This document shows positions 26,313 through 35,355 of a stretch of DNA of 64,000 nt, in pieces (the first letter of the stretch is position 1; each line of letters begins with the position of its first letter). The translations under genes were made by a program, and so were the position numbers. Origin of the DNA: Bermanella sp034110565 (GTDB taxonomy: Bacteria; Pseudomonadota; Gammaproteobacteria; Pseudomonadales; Oceanobacteraceae); NCBI GenBank assembly GCA_034110565.1, contig JAWUYY010000020.1:9477-73476 (forward strand). Reading direction: 5' to 3'. The notes beneath the pieces are model-generated. The model was not told the origin of the DNA and made no database searches. It saw only the letters and a list, made by a program, of their open reading frames with translations.

Positions 26313-28161
26313 TACGGTCTTAAAACCAGAATTAACAAGCATACGAGATTTTTTATTATCCTGTATTCCATTTGATGAGCTTCCTATCGAACAGGTTAAT
26401 CGAATCATTAATCACATTGAAATCAGTTACCATAGACAAGGGACTGTTTTTCAATGCGATACAAACGAGGCAGGACTGCGAATTATGCGCAGTGGTGCAG
26501 CAGAATTAAGAAGCGCCAATGACCGATTATTAGATCGCATAGGCGAAGGATTTAGCTTCAACTTAGTAGGGCTCAATAAAGAGCAGCCTGGTATCCGTGC
26601 GGTACTCATTGAGGACAGTTTAATTTACTACTTACCTGAGAAATTTTATCAGGATCTACGTAGTGAATTTCGCTATTTCAATCGTTTCTTTCACTCGCAG
26701 CGCTCCCGTAGAGTCAGACGCGCTGCCCGTCACGAACCGAACCCTAGTGACTTGATGCGGCCCATCAAAGACATCATGAGTGAGCATCTTTTTACCGTTA
26801 GCCCAACAAGTACTATTCAACAATGCGCCATTAATATGAGTGAAAAACGCATTTCATCTATTTTGGTATTAGAAAATGACGCCCTAATTGGCATCGTTAC
26901 TGACCGTGATATTCGCTCCCGCGCAGTCGCGCAAGGTTTGGATTTACAAGCCTGTGTATCTGTCATCATGACCGAACAACCTAAAACAATAGACCAAGAA
27001 AAAACTATTTTTGATGCCATCCTATTTATGACTCAATCGGGTATTCATCATTTACCTGTCATGGAAGGGTCATCATTAAAAGGGATTATTAGTGCATCGG
27101 ATTTAATGCGCGCCAAACAAGACGATCCCGTTTATTTAGTACAACACATCAGCCGACAAACCGAACTTGAACCCCTTATTCAAATTGCCAAATCCTTACC
27201 AAATCTATTAGTGCAATGGGTACACGCTGGTATGCGCGCTCATCAGGTTAGTCATATATTTACCGCCGTCAGCGATGCAATTACACATAAACTGATTCAT
27301 TTTGCAGAACAAAATCTTGGGCCTGCGCCTGTCCCCTACTGCTGGCTAGGGTTTGGCTCACAAGGTCGTGGGGAGCAATTACTTGGAGCAGACCAAGATA
27401 ATGGTTTAATCATAGATAACAGCATGCAACCAGAAGATGAAGCTTGGTTTAAACAGCTAGCCACTTTTGTCTGTGATGGCTTAGATGCCTGTGGCTATGA
27501 TTACTGTTTAGGCAAAGTAATGGCCACCACTGATGAATGGCGCCAGCCATTACACGAATGGCAAATTACAGTCGATCGTTGGACACGTAGTCCTACAGAC
27601 GATGCCGTTATGCGTGTGAGTATCTTCTTTGATTTGCGCTGCATACATGGCGATGAAAGCTTGTGCGAAAAATTACAGCATTACATGCTAGAAAAAACCA
27701 GTAATAACAGCATATTCTTAGCAGCCTTAGCGCAAAATGCGTTAAGCAATGTGCCGCCGCTGGGTATTTTTAGACGCTTTGTTGTGGAGAGTAACGGTGA
27801 GCATGAAGATCAAGTAAACGTTAAAAAACGCGGCATCATACCGATTGTAGATGTCGTTCGACTACATGCACTGGCCAATAAAATCACTGCCGTCAACACC
27901 ATAGAGCGCTTACAAGCACTAGAGAAACAAAAACAATTAACCATTGTAGACAGTCGTAATTTACAAGATGCATTAAGTGTCATCATGCAGGCTCGTATTG
28001 AAAACCAAGCCAAGCAAATTGTTGCAGGTGATAAACCTAATCACTATTTAAATCCGGATGACATGGGTAAATTATTACGCAAACAATTAAAAGATGCGTT
28101 CAGCATTGTAAAAGATGCTCAACTATCGGCTAAAAACACCTATCGCCAAGGGCTAGGTTAA
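26293..28161 (+). CDS. cNMP-binding / tandem CBS / DUF294 nucleotidyltransferase-like protein
   Basis: A 622-residue cytoplasmic protein. In order: a cyclic-nucleotide-binding-like domain (about 10-135), two CBS motifs (about 155-270; ISSILVLENDALIGIVTDRDIR and HHLPVMEG), and a DUF294 nucleotidyltransferase domain with GFGSQGRGEQ and, after it, DQDNGLI, the GS...DxD catalytic pattern, plus a helical DUF294 C-terminal part. Such genes are regular neighbours of DUF4212-symporter pairs. The start is uncertain: ATG at 26293 or 26296, both inside the upstream gene. The exonuclease gene overlaps its stop by 1 nt. Confidence 0.87.
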   Translation: MMTSESDTVLKPELTSIRDFLLSCIPFDELPIEQVNRIINHIEISYHRQGTVFQCDTNEAGLRIMRSGAAELRSANDRLLDRIGEGFSFNLVGLNKEQPGIRAVLIEDSLIYYLPEKFYQDLRSEFRYFNRFFHSQRSRRVRRAARHEPNPSDLMRPIKDIMSEHLFTVSPTSTIQQCAINMSEKRISSILVLENDALIGIVTDRDIRSRAVAQGLDLQACVSVIMTEQPKTIDQEKTIFDAILFMTQSGIHHLPVMEGSSLKGIISASDLMRAKQDDPVYLVQHISRQTELEPLIQIAKSLPNLLVQWVHAGMRAHQVSHIFTAVSDAITHKLIHFAEQNLGPAPVPYCWLGFGSQGRGEQLLGADQDNGLIIDNSMQPEDEAWFKQLATFVCDGLDACGYDYCLGKVMATTDEWRQPLHEWQITVDRWTRSPTDDAVMRVSIFFDLRCIHGDESLCEKLQHYMLEKTSNNSIFLAALAQNALSNVPPLGIFRRFVVESNGEHEDQVNVKKRGIIPIVDVVRLHALANKITAVNTIERLQALEKQKQLTIVDSRNLQDALSVIMQARIENQAKQIVAGDKPNHYLNPDDMGKLLRKQLKDAFSIVKDAQLSAKNTYRQGLG

Positions 28162-28844
28162 TGTGGCGCTTAGCATTGTCTCGCTTACTTGCTAAAGCTA
28201 TATCACACTATCGCTCACAACCCATACATCCATGGTTATTATCTGCTTGGCAGCACGCGTCTTTACAATCAAAGAAACACTGGAACGATATTGATTTCTT
28301 AGTGGTTGATTTAGAAACCTCTAGCTTGTCGCCAAAAGATGGTGAAATATTAAGTATCGGTTGGGTCGGAATTGATCGAGGCAAGGTTCAATTAAACAGC
28401 GCTCAACATTTATTACTCAAGAATTCAGAAACCGTGGGTCACAGCGCAACCATTCATCACTTGCGCGATTGTCAGTTAGAAAGTGGTTTAACACTAGAGC
28501 AAGCCTGCCATGCTTTACTGCAAGCGGCTACAGGCCGTGTGCTCGTGTTTCATCACAGCCCAATGGATATGAGTTTTTTAAATCATAATAGCCTGTCATT
28601 ATTTGGCGCTAAATTATGCTTACCTACGGTTGATACCTTACAGTTAGAAAAAAAGTACCGTGATCAAATAGGTATTCCAATTCAGCAAGACGACCTTACG
28701 CTTGGCAATATCCGTAATCACTATGGTTTGCCGGTTTACCCTGCCCATAATGCCTTAACCGACGCCATCGCCACTGCTGAACTTCTACTTGCACAAATAG
28801 CCCACAAAGGCGGCAAAACCCAACTTAAATCACTACTCAGTTAA
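28161..28844 (+). CDS. DnaQ-like 3'-5' exonuclease
   Basis: A 227-residue DEDDh exonuclease. Catalytic residues: Asp50 and Glu52 (VDLETSS), Asp136 (HHSPMDMSFL), His196 and Asp201 (HNALTDA). It resembles the DNA polymerase III epsilon proofreading domain but lacks its clamp-binding tail. It is coupled to the DUF294 gene by a TAATG overlap, an arrangement often seen in these acetate clusters. Its link to carbon use is unexplained. Confidence 0.9.
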   Translation: MWRLALSRLLAKAISHYRSQPIHPWLLSAWQHASLQSKKHWNDIDFLVVDLETSSLSPKDGEILSIGWVGIDRGKVQLNSAQHLLLKNSETVGHSATIHHLRDCQLESGLTLEQACHALLQAATGRVLVFHHSPMDMSFLNHNSLSLFGAKLCLPTVDTLQLEKKYRDQIGIPIQQDDLTLGNIRNHYGLPVYPAHNALTDAIATAELLLAQIAHKGGKTQLKSLLS

Positions 28845-28871
28845 GCCTAGCCTCACATGGCATAGCTTTTG

Positions 28872-30131
28872 ATGTATAAAAGCCAAAGATCATTGGCTAC
28901 CCATATGCTTATTTTACAATGCGTCATCTTAATTATTCTTGCGCTCCCAGCTTGGGCCGCTGATGACGTGTCACCTGATCCCCAAACACAAGACACAACC
29001 CCCGCTAATACTGATACTCAGAGCAGTGAGCAGGAGACCCCGGCCAGTGACTCAGAGAGTCAAAACAAAAGTACCAGCCGAGAGTTAGCTACATATGTGA
29101 CACCGGATAAGTCCAAGCAACGCATGGCCGAAGTTATACGTTACTTAAAAACTTATCAGCGAGAAAATGAAATCATTGAAATGAGCGGCAAAGACGGCCC
29201 CATGGCCGGATTATATTTGCCGGAAAACACAGGTAAGCCACAAGGGGGGGTATTAATACTCCACGATATTGCACAACATGCTCAGTGGCCAAACACGGTT
29301 ACACCCGTACGCGAATACTTACCCGATTATGGCTGGAATACCCTAAGCATTTTCTTTGATCAGTATATTCAAAAACCTAAACCTGAAGTAAAACCAATAC
29401 AGAACGAGCCACCTGTTATTGCCAATGAAGAACCCGCATTAGACCCAGACGCGCAAACAAGTACACCTGTTGAAGGTGAAGTCGCACAAGAAGTAACTAA
29501 TGAAAACAATATAGATATTGAAGCACCCATCGCAGAGGAAGATCCACTTGACGCCGAACCAGGCGATGAATTGGCCGAAATAGCCAGCAACCTAGACGAA
29601 ATTCCAGAATTCCAGCCGCAAATCAGCCAAGAAATTCTAGAGCAACCTGCCATTCCTATTGAAGAAACTTTCACTGAAAATATGATATTAAGAGTGGAAG
29701 AAGGACTAAATAAGCTCAATGAACTTGGACAATACAACGTTGTCATTATCGCTAATGGTTATAGCGCTAATTGGGCAGCCAAGTTATTAGAAGAACGCCT
29801 AAGTGGCAACAACATGGGTTACGCATTAATTTTAATTGATGCAAAAAGCAGTGAGTATCCACTGATCGATTTAAACGATAGTTTATCTAAGCTTGATATC
29901 CCCATGCTTGATATCGTCACAGATCATTCGCCAGAAAACCTTTACAGCATAAAAATACGAAAAGGCGCCATGCTGAGAAATCAAAACAAACAATATATGC
30001 AGTTATATCTGCCAGCAATCAAGCCGTACTTAACTCAAACGAACAACATGATTTCTCGACGTATTCGAGGCTGGCTATTAACCCATGCAGCAGGGGAAGA
30101 AATAGCGGTAAAAGAGAAAGCAAACTATTAA
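28872..30131 (+). CDS. DUF3530 family exported hydrolase-like protein
   Basis: A 419-residue exported protein (signal ending ALPAWAA). After a Gln/Thr/Ser/Glu-rich linker (about 30-75) comes an alpha/beta-hydrolase-like segment (GPMAGLYLPENT, GGVLILHDIAQHAQWP, YGWNTLSIFF). An acidic Pro/Glu-rich insert (about 165-265) follows, then the rest of the fold (NVVIIANGYSANWAAKLL). This fits DUF3530. The usual catalytic Ser elbow (GxSxG) is not evident; NGYSANW sits in its place. Function unknown. It is 27 nt after the exonuclease gene and could be co-transcribed. Confidence 0.75.
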   Translation: MYKSQRSLATHMLILQCVILIILALPAWAADDVSPDPQTQDTTPANTDTQSSEQETPASDSESQNKSTSRELATYVTPDKSKQRMAEVIRYLKTYQRENEIIEMSGKDGPMAGLYLPENTGKPQGGVLILHDIAQHAQWPNTVTPVREYLPDYGWNTLSIFFDQYIQKPKPEVKPIQNEPPVIANEEPALDPDAQTSTPVEGEVAQEVTNENNIDIEAPIAEEDPLDAEPGDELAEIASNLDEIPEFQPQISQEILEQPAIPIEETFTENMILRVEEGLNKLNELGQYNVVIIANGYSANWAAKLLEERLSGNNMGYALILIDAKSSEYPLIDLNDSLSKLDIPMLDIVTDHSPENLYSIKIRKGAMLRNQNKQYMQLYLPAIKPYLTQTNNMISRRIRGWLLTHAAGEEIAVKEKANY

Positions 30132-30166
30132 ATTTAAACGCTAAAAAATTAAAACCATTTAAACTA

Positions 30167-30200
30167 TAAAAGCCAGATAATAAAATTATCTGGCTTTTAA
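30167..30200 (+). terminator. Bidirectional terminator
   Basis: AGCCAGATAA/TTATCTGGCT stem (30171-30195) with flanking A and T runs. It ends the DUF3530 gene and, from the other side, the Spy-like gene. Confidence 0.85.
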
Positions 30201-30232
30201 TAGACTCATAGAAGGATAGTTATTAATCCTAA

Positions 30233-30679
30233 TTAATCATCACATTTTCTATCACCATCTTTGTGCTTACGCTTATCTTTCCCTTTTGGGGGTTTAGCCA
30301 GCATTTCTGCAAATTTTTTCTTTTGCTCATCATCTAATATGGCATAAATGGCTTGTTGATGTTCAAGCTTTTTCAGCACTCGGGCCTTATGCATAGCGGC
30401 TTCTTCTGTTGCTATGGTATTGGCTGCTTGCGCGTCATAATTAGTCAGCAGCGCCTGTTTTTTCTCCATGAGCGCCTTCATCGCTTCATGACCTTGCTTA
30501 CGAGTTGCTTTATTAGCCTCACGCATACTTTTTAATTGAGTCACTTGAGCATCAGTTAAATCTAATGCTTTAGCCAGACGGCCTTCATTGTGACCAGGTC
30601 CGGCCATTGCGCCGAATGAAATTAAACTGCCCATAATAGCAGCCAGTGTGAACTTAAATGATTTAGTGGTTATGTTCAT
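30233..30679 (-). CDS. Spy/CpxP family periplasmic chaperone
   Basis: A 148-residue periplasmic helical protein (signal ending GAMA, then GPGHNEG). Two LTxxQ-type repeats are present: LDLTDAQVTQLKSM and, degenerate, ILDDEQKKKF. The tail is very basic and acidic (PPKGKDKRKHKDGDRKCDD). Spy and CpxP bind misfolded envelope proteins, and CpxP also restrains the CpxA kinase. The gene is divergent from cpxRA, with a CpxR box upstream, which points to the CpxP role. Confidence 0.87.
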   Translation of the reverse strand: MNITTKSFKFTLAAIMGSLISFGAMAGPGHNEGRLAKALDLTDAQVTQLKSMREANKATRKQGHEAMKALMEKKQALLTNYDAQAANTIATEEAAMHKARVLKKLEHQQAIYAILDDEQKKKFAEMLAKPPKGKDKRKHKDGDRKCDD

Positions 30680-30714
30680 TGTTATCTCCTGTTGGTTTCA
30701 ATGAATTCGTAGTC

Positions 30715-30743
30715 AGTATATGAACTACAATATTAAGTAGGGC
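30715..30743 (-). promoter_or_regulatory. Predicted Cpx-dependent promoter of the Spy/CpxP gene
   Basis: On the minus strand a -10 TATACT (30715-30720) is paired, at 17 nt, with GCCCTA, a poor -35 (30738-30743). The CpxR box lies 9 nt further upstream, as expected where an activator replaces a good -35. Confidence 0.55.
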
Positions 30744-30752
30744 TAAGGGAGC

Positions 30753-30767
30753 GTAAAGTAGGGTAAA
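30753..30767. promoter_or_regulatory. CpxR box
   Basis: GTAAAGTAGGGTAAA is a perfect match to the consensus GTAAA-N5-GTAAA bound by phosphorylated CpxR. It lies between the divergent Spy/CpxP gene and cpxR. Confidence 0.8.
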
Positions 30768-30817
30768 GTGCCTATTTGTTGCTTGTATCTTTTTATTGAA
30801 GACCCGAAAATAACGCT

Positions 30818-31489
30818 ATGAATCCAATACTGCTAATTGATGACGACCAAGCTTTATCTGAATTACTCTGCGAGTACCTAAACGCTGAGGGCTTCAGCGT
30901 AGAAGCCGCCTATACAGGCAGCGATGGCCTTAGCATGGCTAGCGAGAGGCGCTACCAGCTCATTATTCTTGACGTTATGCTACCGAATATGAACGGCATA
31001 GAGGTGCTAAAAAAAATGCGCCAAGCCAACATACAAACCCCCATTCTCATGCTCACCGCAAAAGGAGACGATCTCGATCGTATTCTTGGCCTTGAGCTTG
31101 GCGCAGATGACTACGTGCCGAAGCCTTGTAATCCAAGAGAATTGCTAGCCCGTATTAATGCGATTTTGCGTCGATCACAAGTGGCAAACAATCCTGATGA
31201 TGGTCACTTAATCATTGATGCACGCAGACTCGAAGCCAGCTACAAGGAGTCGACACTGAAACTGACCGGTGCTGAATTTAAAACCCTAGAGTCATTACAC
31301 CAACGCCAAGGTAATATCGTGACAAAAGAAGTTCTATGTGAAGAGGCTTTGGGCCGTCGCCTGACTCGTTATGATCGTAGCATTGATGTACACGTGAGTA
31401 ACCTGAGAAAAAAACTCATCGAAGCCGGCGCAAGCTCCGACATCATTATAAACCAAAGGGGTTCGGGCTATTTACTAAAGCCTGAATAA
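30818..31489 (+). CDS. cpxR: CpxR-like response regulator (OmpR family)
   Basis: A 223-residue regulator: receiver domain with DDD at 8-10, phospho-acceptor Asp52 (LDVMLPNMNG) and the Lys of VPKPCNP; then an OmpR-type winged helix (LTGAEFKTLESL, YDRSIDVHVSNLRKKL, RGSGYLLKP). Next to a CpxP-like gene, with a CpxR box upstream, it is most likely CpxR, activator of envelope-stress genes. The kinase gene follows 3 nt after the stop. Confidence 0.9.
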   Translation: MNPILLIDDDQALSELLCEYLNAEGFSVEAAYTGSDGLSMASERRYQLIILDVMLPNMNGIEVLKKMRQANIQTPILMLTAKGDDLDRILGLELGADDYVPKPCNPRELLARINAILRRSQVANNPDDGHLIIDARRLEASYKESTLKLTGAEFKTLESLHQRQGNIVTKEVLCEEALGRRLTRYDRSIDVHVSNLRKKLIEAGASSDIIINQRGSGYLLKPE

Positions 31490-31492
31490 TCT

Positions 31493-32857
31493 ATGTTGCA
31501 TCACTTTGGTTTAACCGGTCGTATTCTATTTAGCTTTTGGCTTACCCTACTGTTAGTGGTTATTTCCATGGTGCTGATTTTCATCGCCCAAAAAGATGAT
31601 GATCAAGATTTACGTAGCATGCCCCCTATAAAAACGGGGGAGTCTCTTATCCTTAAATTACTAAGCGAAGACTATCCTAGTGTAACTAGCTGGTTTAACT
31701 TACAAAACCCTAATGACACTCGTCGTATATATGTCATAAATCAAGGTAGAGAAATTTTAGATCGCAGGCTTCCTAAGGGCTTAGAAAAAATCAATAGTAA
31801 GCTATCTTCTACTCATCCATTTATTCATCGTAAACGTCAAGGCTTCATTTTGGTGGGACGGCACCTTTTATTACCTAGTGGGCACAACGTCAACATCCTA
31901 ATCCGTAGTCGTGATCATAAGCCACCTATGCATAACATTATTGCTGATCAATGGCTTGGCTTTGTCATTTCAACCATTTTGATTAGCGGCTTAATCAGTT
32001 ATATTTTATCCTTATATATTATCAAGCCTATTATGCTGCTGCGAAATGCTACACAAAAATTAGCATCAGGTGACTTATCCATTCGGGTACAAGATGATAT
32101 TAAAGGCGGTCATGGTGAAGTGTCTTTGCTTGCGCAAGATTTTGACCACATGGCAGATCGTTTAGAGAGAACCATTTCATCTCACAAACATCTCATCCAA
32201 GACATTAGTCATGAATTACGCAGTCCTGTGGCCCGCTTACAGTTAGCATTAGAGCTTGGTAAAAAACGCTTAAATATCGCAGATGATCAAATTGACATTA
32301 AACGCATCGAAAAAGAATGTGAGCAAATCAACAGCATCATCAATACGCTACTTAACTTGCCCGCATATGAATTAGACCCGTCACTCGCATTTCAAGACCA
32401 TGTTAATGTCACACGCTTACTGCAATATATTTGTGATGACTTTAATTACAGTAAAAAAGACAAACACATCGCATTATCAATCAACACCAAAGACAGTATT
32501 ATCTTACCGGGAAATGAACAACTCCTACGCAGTGCCATCGAGAATGTTTTAAAAAATGCTCAGTACTACCATCAAGGTAACGAAGCCATTGAAGTATCAT
32601 TAAGCAAAGAGTCACAGAACATTGTGATTCGTTGTTGCGATCAAGGCCCAGGTGTCAGCCCACAGCAATTGACTGAAATCTTCAAACCTTTTTACCGAAT
32701 CAGTGAAGCAAGAGAGCGCAGCAGTGGTGGGCATGGTTTAGGGCTTGCCATCAGTAAGCGTGCTGTTGAACTACACAACGGTAAAATATACGCCGAAAAT
32801 CAAATCCCCCACGGCTTATGTGTCACTCTATCTCTACCGTCTGCATCTAAGACATAG
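31493..32857 (+). CDS. cpxA: CpxA-like sensor histidine kinase
   Basis: A 454-residue inner-membrane kinase. One helix at about 8-30, a periplasmic sensor of about 130 residues, a second helix at about 160-185, then HAMP, HisKA with His240 (DISHELRSPVARLQ) and HATPase motifs (NVLKNAQYY, DQGPGVS, GHGLGLAIS). The sequence LRSPVARLQ is typical of CpxA. The periplasmic part should sense misfolded protein and interact with the CpxP-like product. Operon with cpxR. Confidence 0.9.
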   Translation: MLHHFGLTGRILFSFWLTLLLVVISMVLIFIAQKDDDQDLRSMPPIKTGESLILKLLSEDYPSVTSWFNLQNPNDTRRIYVINQGREILDRRLPKGLEKINSKLSSTHPFIHRKRQGFILVGRHLLLPSGHNVNILIRSRDHKPPMHNIIADQWLGFVISTILISGLISYILSLYIIKPIMLLRNATQKLASGDLSIRVQDDIKGGHGEVSLLAQDFDHMADRLERTISSHKHLIQDISHELRSPVARLQLALELGKKRLNIADDQIDIKRIEKECEQINSIINTLLNLPAYELDPSLAFQDHVNVTRLLQYICDDFNYSKKDKHIALSINTKDSIILPGNEQLLRSAIENVLKNAQYYHQGNEAIEVSLSKESQNIVIRCCDQGPGVSPQQLTEIFKPFYRISEARERSSGGHGLGLAISKRAVELHNGKIYAENQIPHGLCVTLSLPSASKT

Positions 32858-32931
32858 GACTTAAAATAAGCCAAATCTCAGGTATACTCACCCCGCGGTA
32901 AAATAACTCTCTGTATCCGCTTTAGGTCTGT

Positions 32932-35292
32932 ATGTTTCGTATTTATTTTGTTTTGTGCTTGGTCGTCTTATTTTCACACTCGTCTATTGCTCGCCAGTCT
33001 TGTGACTGGCCGTTTCGAACCAGTGTTAATATAAAAGAAAACAGTGGTTCTAATTTAAGTGATTATCAAGTCAAATTAACCATCAATAGCAGTAAATTAG
33101 ACGCTCGCTACACTTGGAGCAGCGCAGGCGTTGACCTGAGAATATACGATACAAATGACACGACTCCACTAGATTTCTGGATAGAGAGCTGGAATAACAC
33201 AACAAAAATAGCCACTGTTTGGGTAAGGTTTCCAAGCTCTGCTGCGCTCATTGCCAATGCCAACCGCACTATCTATCTTTACTATGGTAAGACGTCTGCA
33301 TCTGCATTGGCCAATGTTCCCTTCACATTTATAGAGCCGGGGATTAAGTTTCATACTCGCAACGTGACACAAAATCCCAGTAGCTATAACAATGCGCAAA
33401 CCCTATTCAATAATGGCAATGACAACACCACCGGATATGGCTGTAAATTCATCACTAACTTCACCAACATCACGAACTCAGGATCTTTCCCTTCTGGTTC
33501 ACCAAATAATTTCATTGCTTATAGTGAAACTTACTTTGAAGTTAAAAGTGGCGAAACGGGCAACTGGCGCTTCCGTTACGGCGCTGATTTTGGTTGGGGT
33601 GGTGGTTTATATGTAGATGGCGCTGCACTCGAAGAGCAATGGAGCGATGACCTTTGGTGGTCAAACAGCTGGAACAATGCTAACGAGATATTACAAGGCA
33701 ACATTAGTCTGACCGCAGGCTACCATAAACTGGAAATCATGGGCGGCGAACCCGGTAACGACGGCGGCATTACTGTGCAATTCAGAAAGCCAGGTGGGTC
33801 TTGGACAACCTTCTCAACCAGCAACATTGATATACGCTCGCGAGCTTGTCCAGTCATCGTCCCTACTGTCACATTTGGCGTTCATGATGTATGCGGTACC
33901 GACTTAGAACAATTAACAACCACACCCACAAACAACACATGGAACGTTAATTCAACTCAAACGTTATCATTCAAGGTGAACAACCAAGACGCAGCATTAA
34001 AAACCGCAACGGCAAATACCCGTACCACCATTACACTGCCTAGCGCGTTAACACTTAATAGCATCTCTGGCACCAACTGGAGCTGTAGTGGCACCACCAC
34101 GATTCAATGCGACTACAATCAAGCATTAACCAGCAGTCAGGCAACCTCTTCCTTGTTGACACTGACCGTCACGGCCAATAATGCGACGGCTGGCAACAAC
34201 GCATCCATTACCGCCACCGTTAGCGGCACCGCTCTCGATTCAAACCTGACTAATAATACCGTTACGGTTAATGTGAATTTTTTAGAAGATCCAGGTGTGC
34301 TTGCTGCGTGCGCCTCACCACAACCGGGGTTGCTGGCTAGTTTTTTTGATATTTCGAGCTACAACACTACCAATATAAATAATGCTGCTGCATTTCAAGC
34401 ACTCGTTAATGCCCGCGCTAATCAGACGTACCTAATGGGACAAACCATCATAAACAATATTAATCGCGCCAGTAGCACGAGCGGTAATATATTTGATACT
34501 GGCAGCAATGATAAATACCTAATGATTCTTAAAGGTTATGTATATTCCAGTACAAAAAAAGATAATAACTATTTTGGGATTGATGGCGATGATGCTGTTG
34601 AAGCATTAATCAACGGCAATGTAGCAACGGCTTACTATGGTTTACATGCTGCTGCAAACAATCCAAGGGGCACTGGTACCCTAACACCCTTACCCAAGGG
34701 TTTTTCGTCGTTAGAATTTCGCCTACAAGAAAACACAGGAAGTGATGCTTATTTTTTATATTGGAGCAGCAGTAAAACAACCGGCTATTCTATTATTCCT
34801 GCCGCCAATTATTTTCACTGCGCAGGAAGTGCAGATATCAAGCTCACCTCAAGTGTACAAGTACTCAGTGATCCAATTAATACATCAAACTTTAAAGCGA
34901 TTCCTGGGGCGGTTATTCAACATACCGTCAACGCAGAAAACCTAGGCAATATCAGCACTGATATTAATAGCACGATATTAGTACAAGCCGTTGATAATCA
35001 AAGTACTATGTTTGTTGGGGACTTATCTGCTGGCAGCCCTGTGATGTTTAATAACGGGTCAGGCAACCAAGCAAGTGGCTTAAGTTACTCCTTTACTAGC
35101 CTGCCCAGTACCACAGATAGCATCGCATTTAGCATTGATGGCACTAACTTTAATTACACACCAACACCCGATGCAGACGGCTATGACGCTAGCATTAGCC
35201 ACTTTCGCTTAAACCTTGGCGGCACATTCAAGCCAACGTTAGATGGCATTACACCTAAATTTAATTTTATCTATCAAGTTAAAGTAAATTAG
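32932..35292 (+). CDS. Large secreted surface protein with DUF2341 and PA14-like domains
   Basis: A 786-residue exported protein (signal ending SSIARQ, then SCDWPF). A DUF2341 domain (about 25-120; YQVKLTINSS, VDLRIYD, ANRTIYLYYG) is followed by a PA14-like beta region (about 125-305; YFEVKSGETGNWRFRYGAD), a DUF11-like Thr-rich repeat (about 325-435), a second PA14-like part (about 450-645) and a final beta domain. The order recalls MshQ-type proteins of MSHA pilus clusters, but no pilus genes adjoin. No anchor motif is seen at the C-terminus. Probably a surface adhesin (inference). Confidence 0.7.
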   Translation: MFRIYFVLCLVVLFSHSSIARQSCDWPFRTSVNIKENSGSNLSDYQVKLTINSSKLDARYTWSSAGVDLRIYDTNDTTPLDFWIESWNNTTKIATVWVRFPSSAALIANANRTIYLYYGKTSASALANVPFTFIEPGIKFHTRNVTQNPSSYNNAQTLFNNGNDNTTGYGCKFITNFTNITNSGSFPSGSPNNFIAYSETYFEVKSGETGNWRFRYGADFGWGGGLYVDGAALEEQWSDDLWWSNSWNNANEILQGNISLTAGYHKLEIMGGEPGNDGGITVQFRKPGGSWTTFSTSNIDIRSRACPVIVPTVTFGVHDVCGTDLEQLTTTPTNNTWNVNSTQTLSFKVNNQDAALKTATANTRTTITLPSALTLNSISGTNWSCSGTTTIQCDYNQALTSSQATSSLLTLTVTANNATAGNNASITATVSGTALDSNLTNNTVTVNVNFLEDPGVLAACASPQPGLLASFFDISSYNTTNINNAAAFQALVNARANQTYLMGQTIINNINRASSTSGNIFDTGSNDKYLMILKGYVYSSTKKDNNYFGIDGDDAVEALINGNVATAYYGLHAAANNPRGTGTLTPLPKGFSSLEFRLQENTGSDAYFLYWSSSKTTGYSIIPAANYFHCAGSADIKLTSSVQVLSDPINTSNFKAIPGAVIQHTVNAENLGNISTDINSTILVQAVDNQSTMFVGDLSAGSPVMFNNGSGNQASGLSYSFTSLPSTTDSIAFSIDGTNFNYTPTPDADGYDASISHFRLNLGGTFKPTLDGITPKFNFIYQVKVN

Positions 35293-35307
35293 ATTTTATT
35301 CAAACAT

Positions 35308-35341
35308 AAAAAAACCGGCTGATATACAACCGGTTTTTTTT
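35308..35341. terminator. Bidirectional terminator
   Basis: AACCGG/CCGGTT stem with an 11-nt loop, flanked by A and T runs, between the convergent surface-protein and patatin genes. Confidence 0.8.
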
Positions 35342-35355
35342 GTCATAGTTATAAG

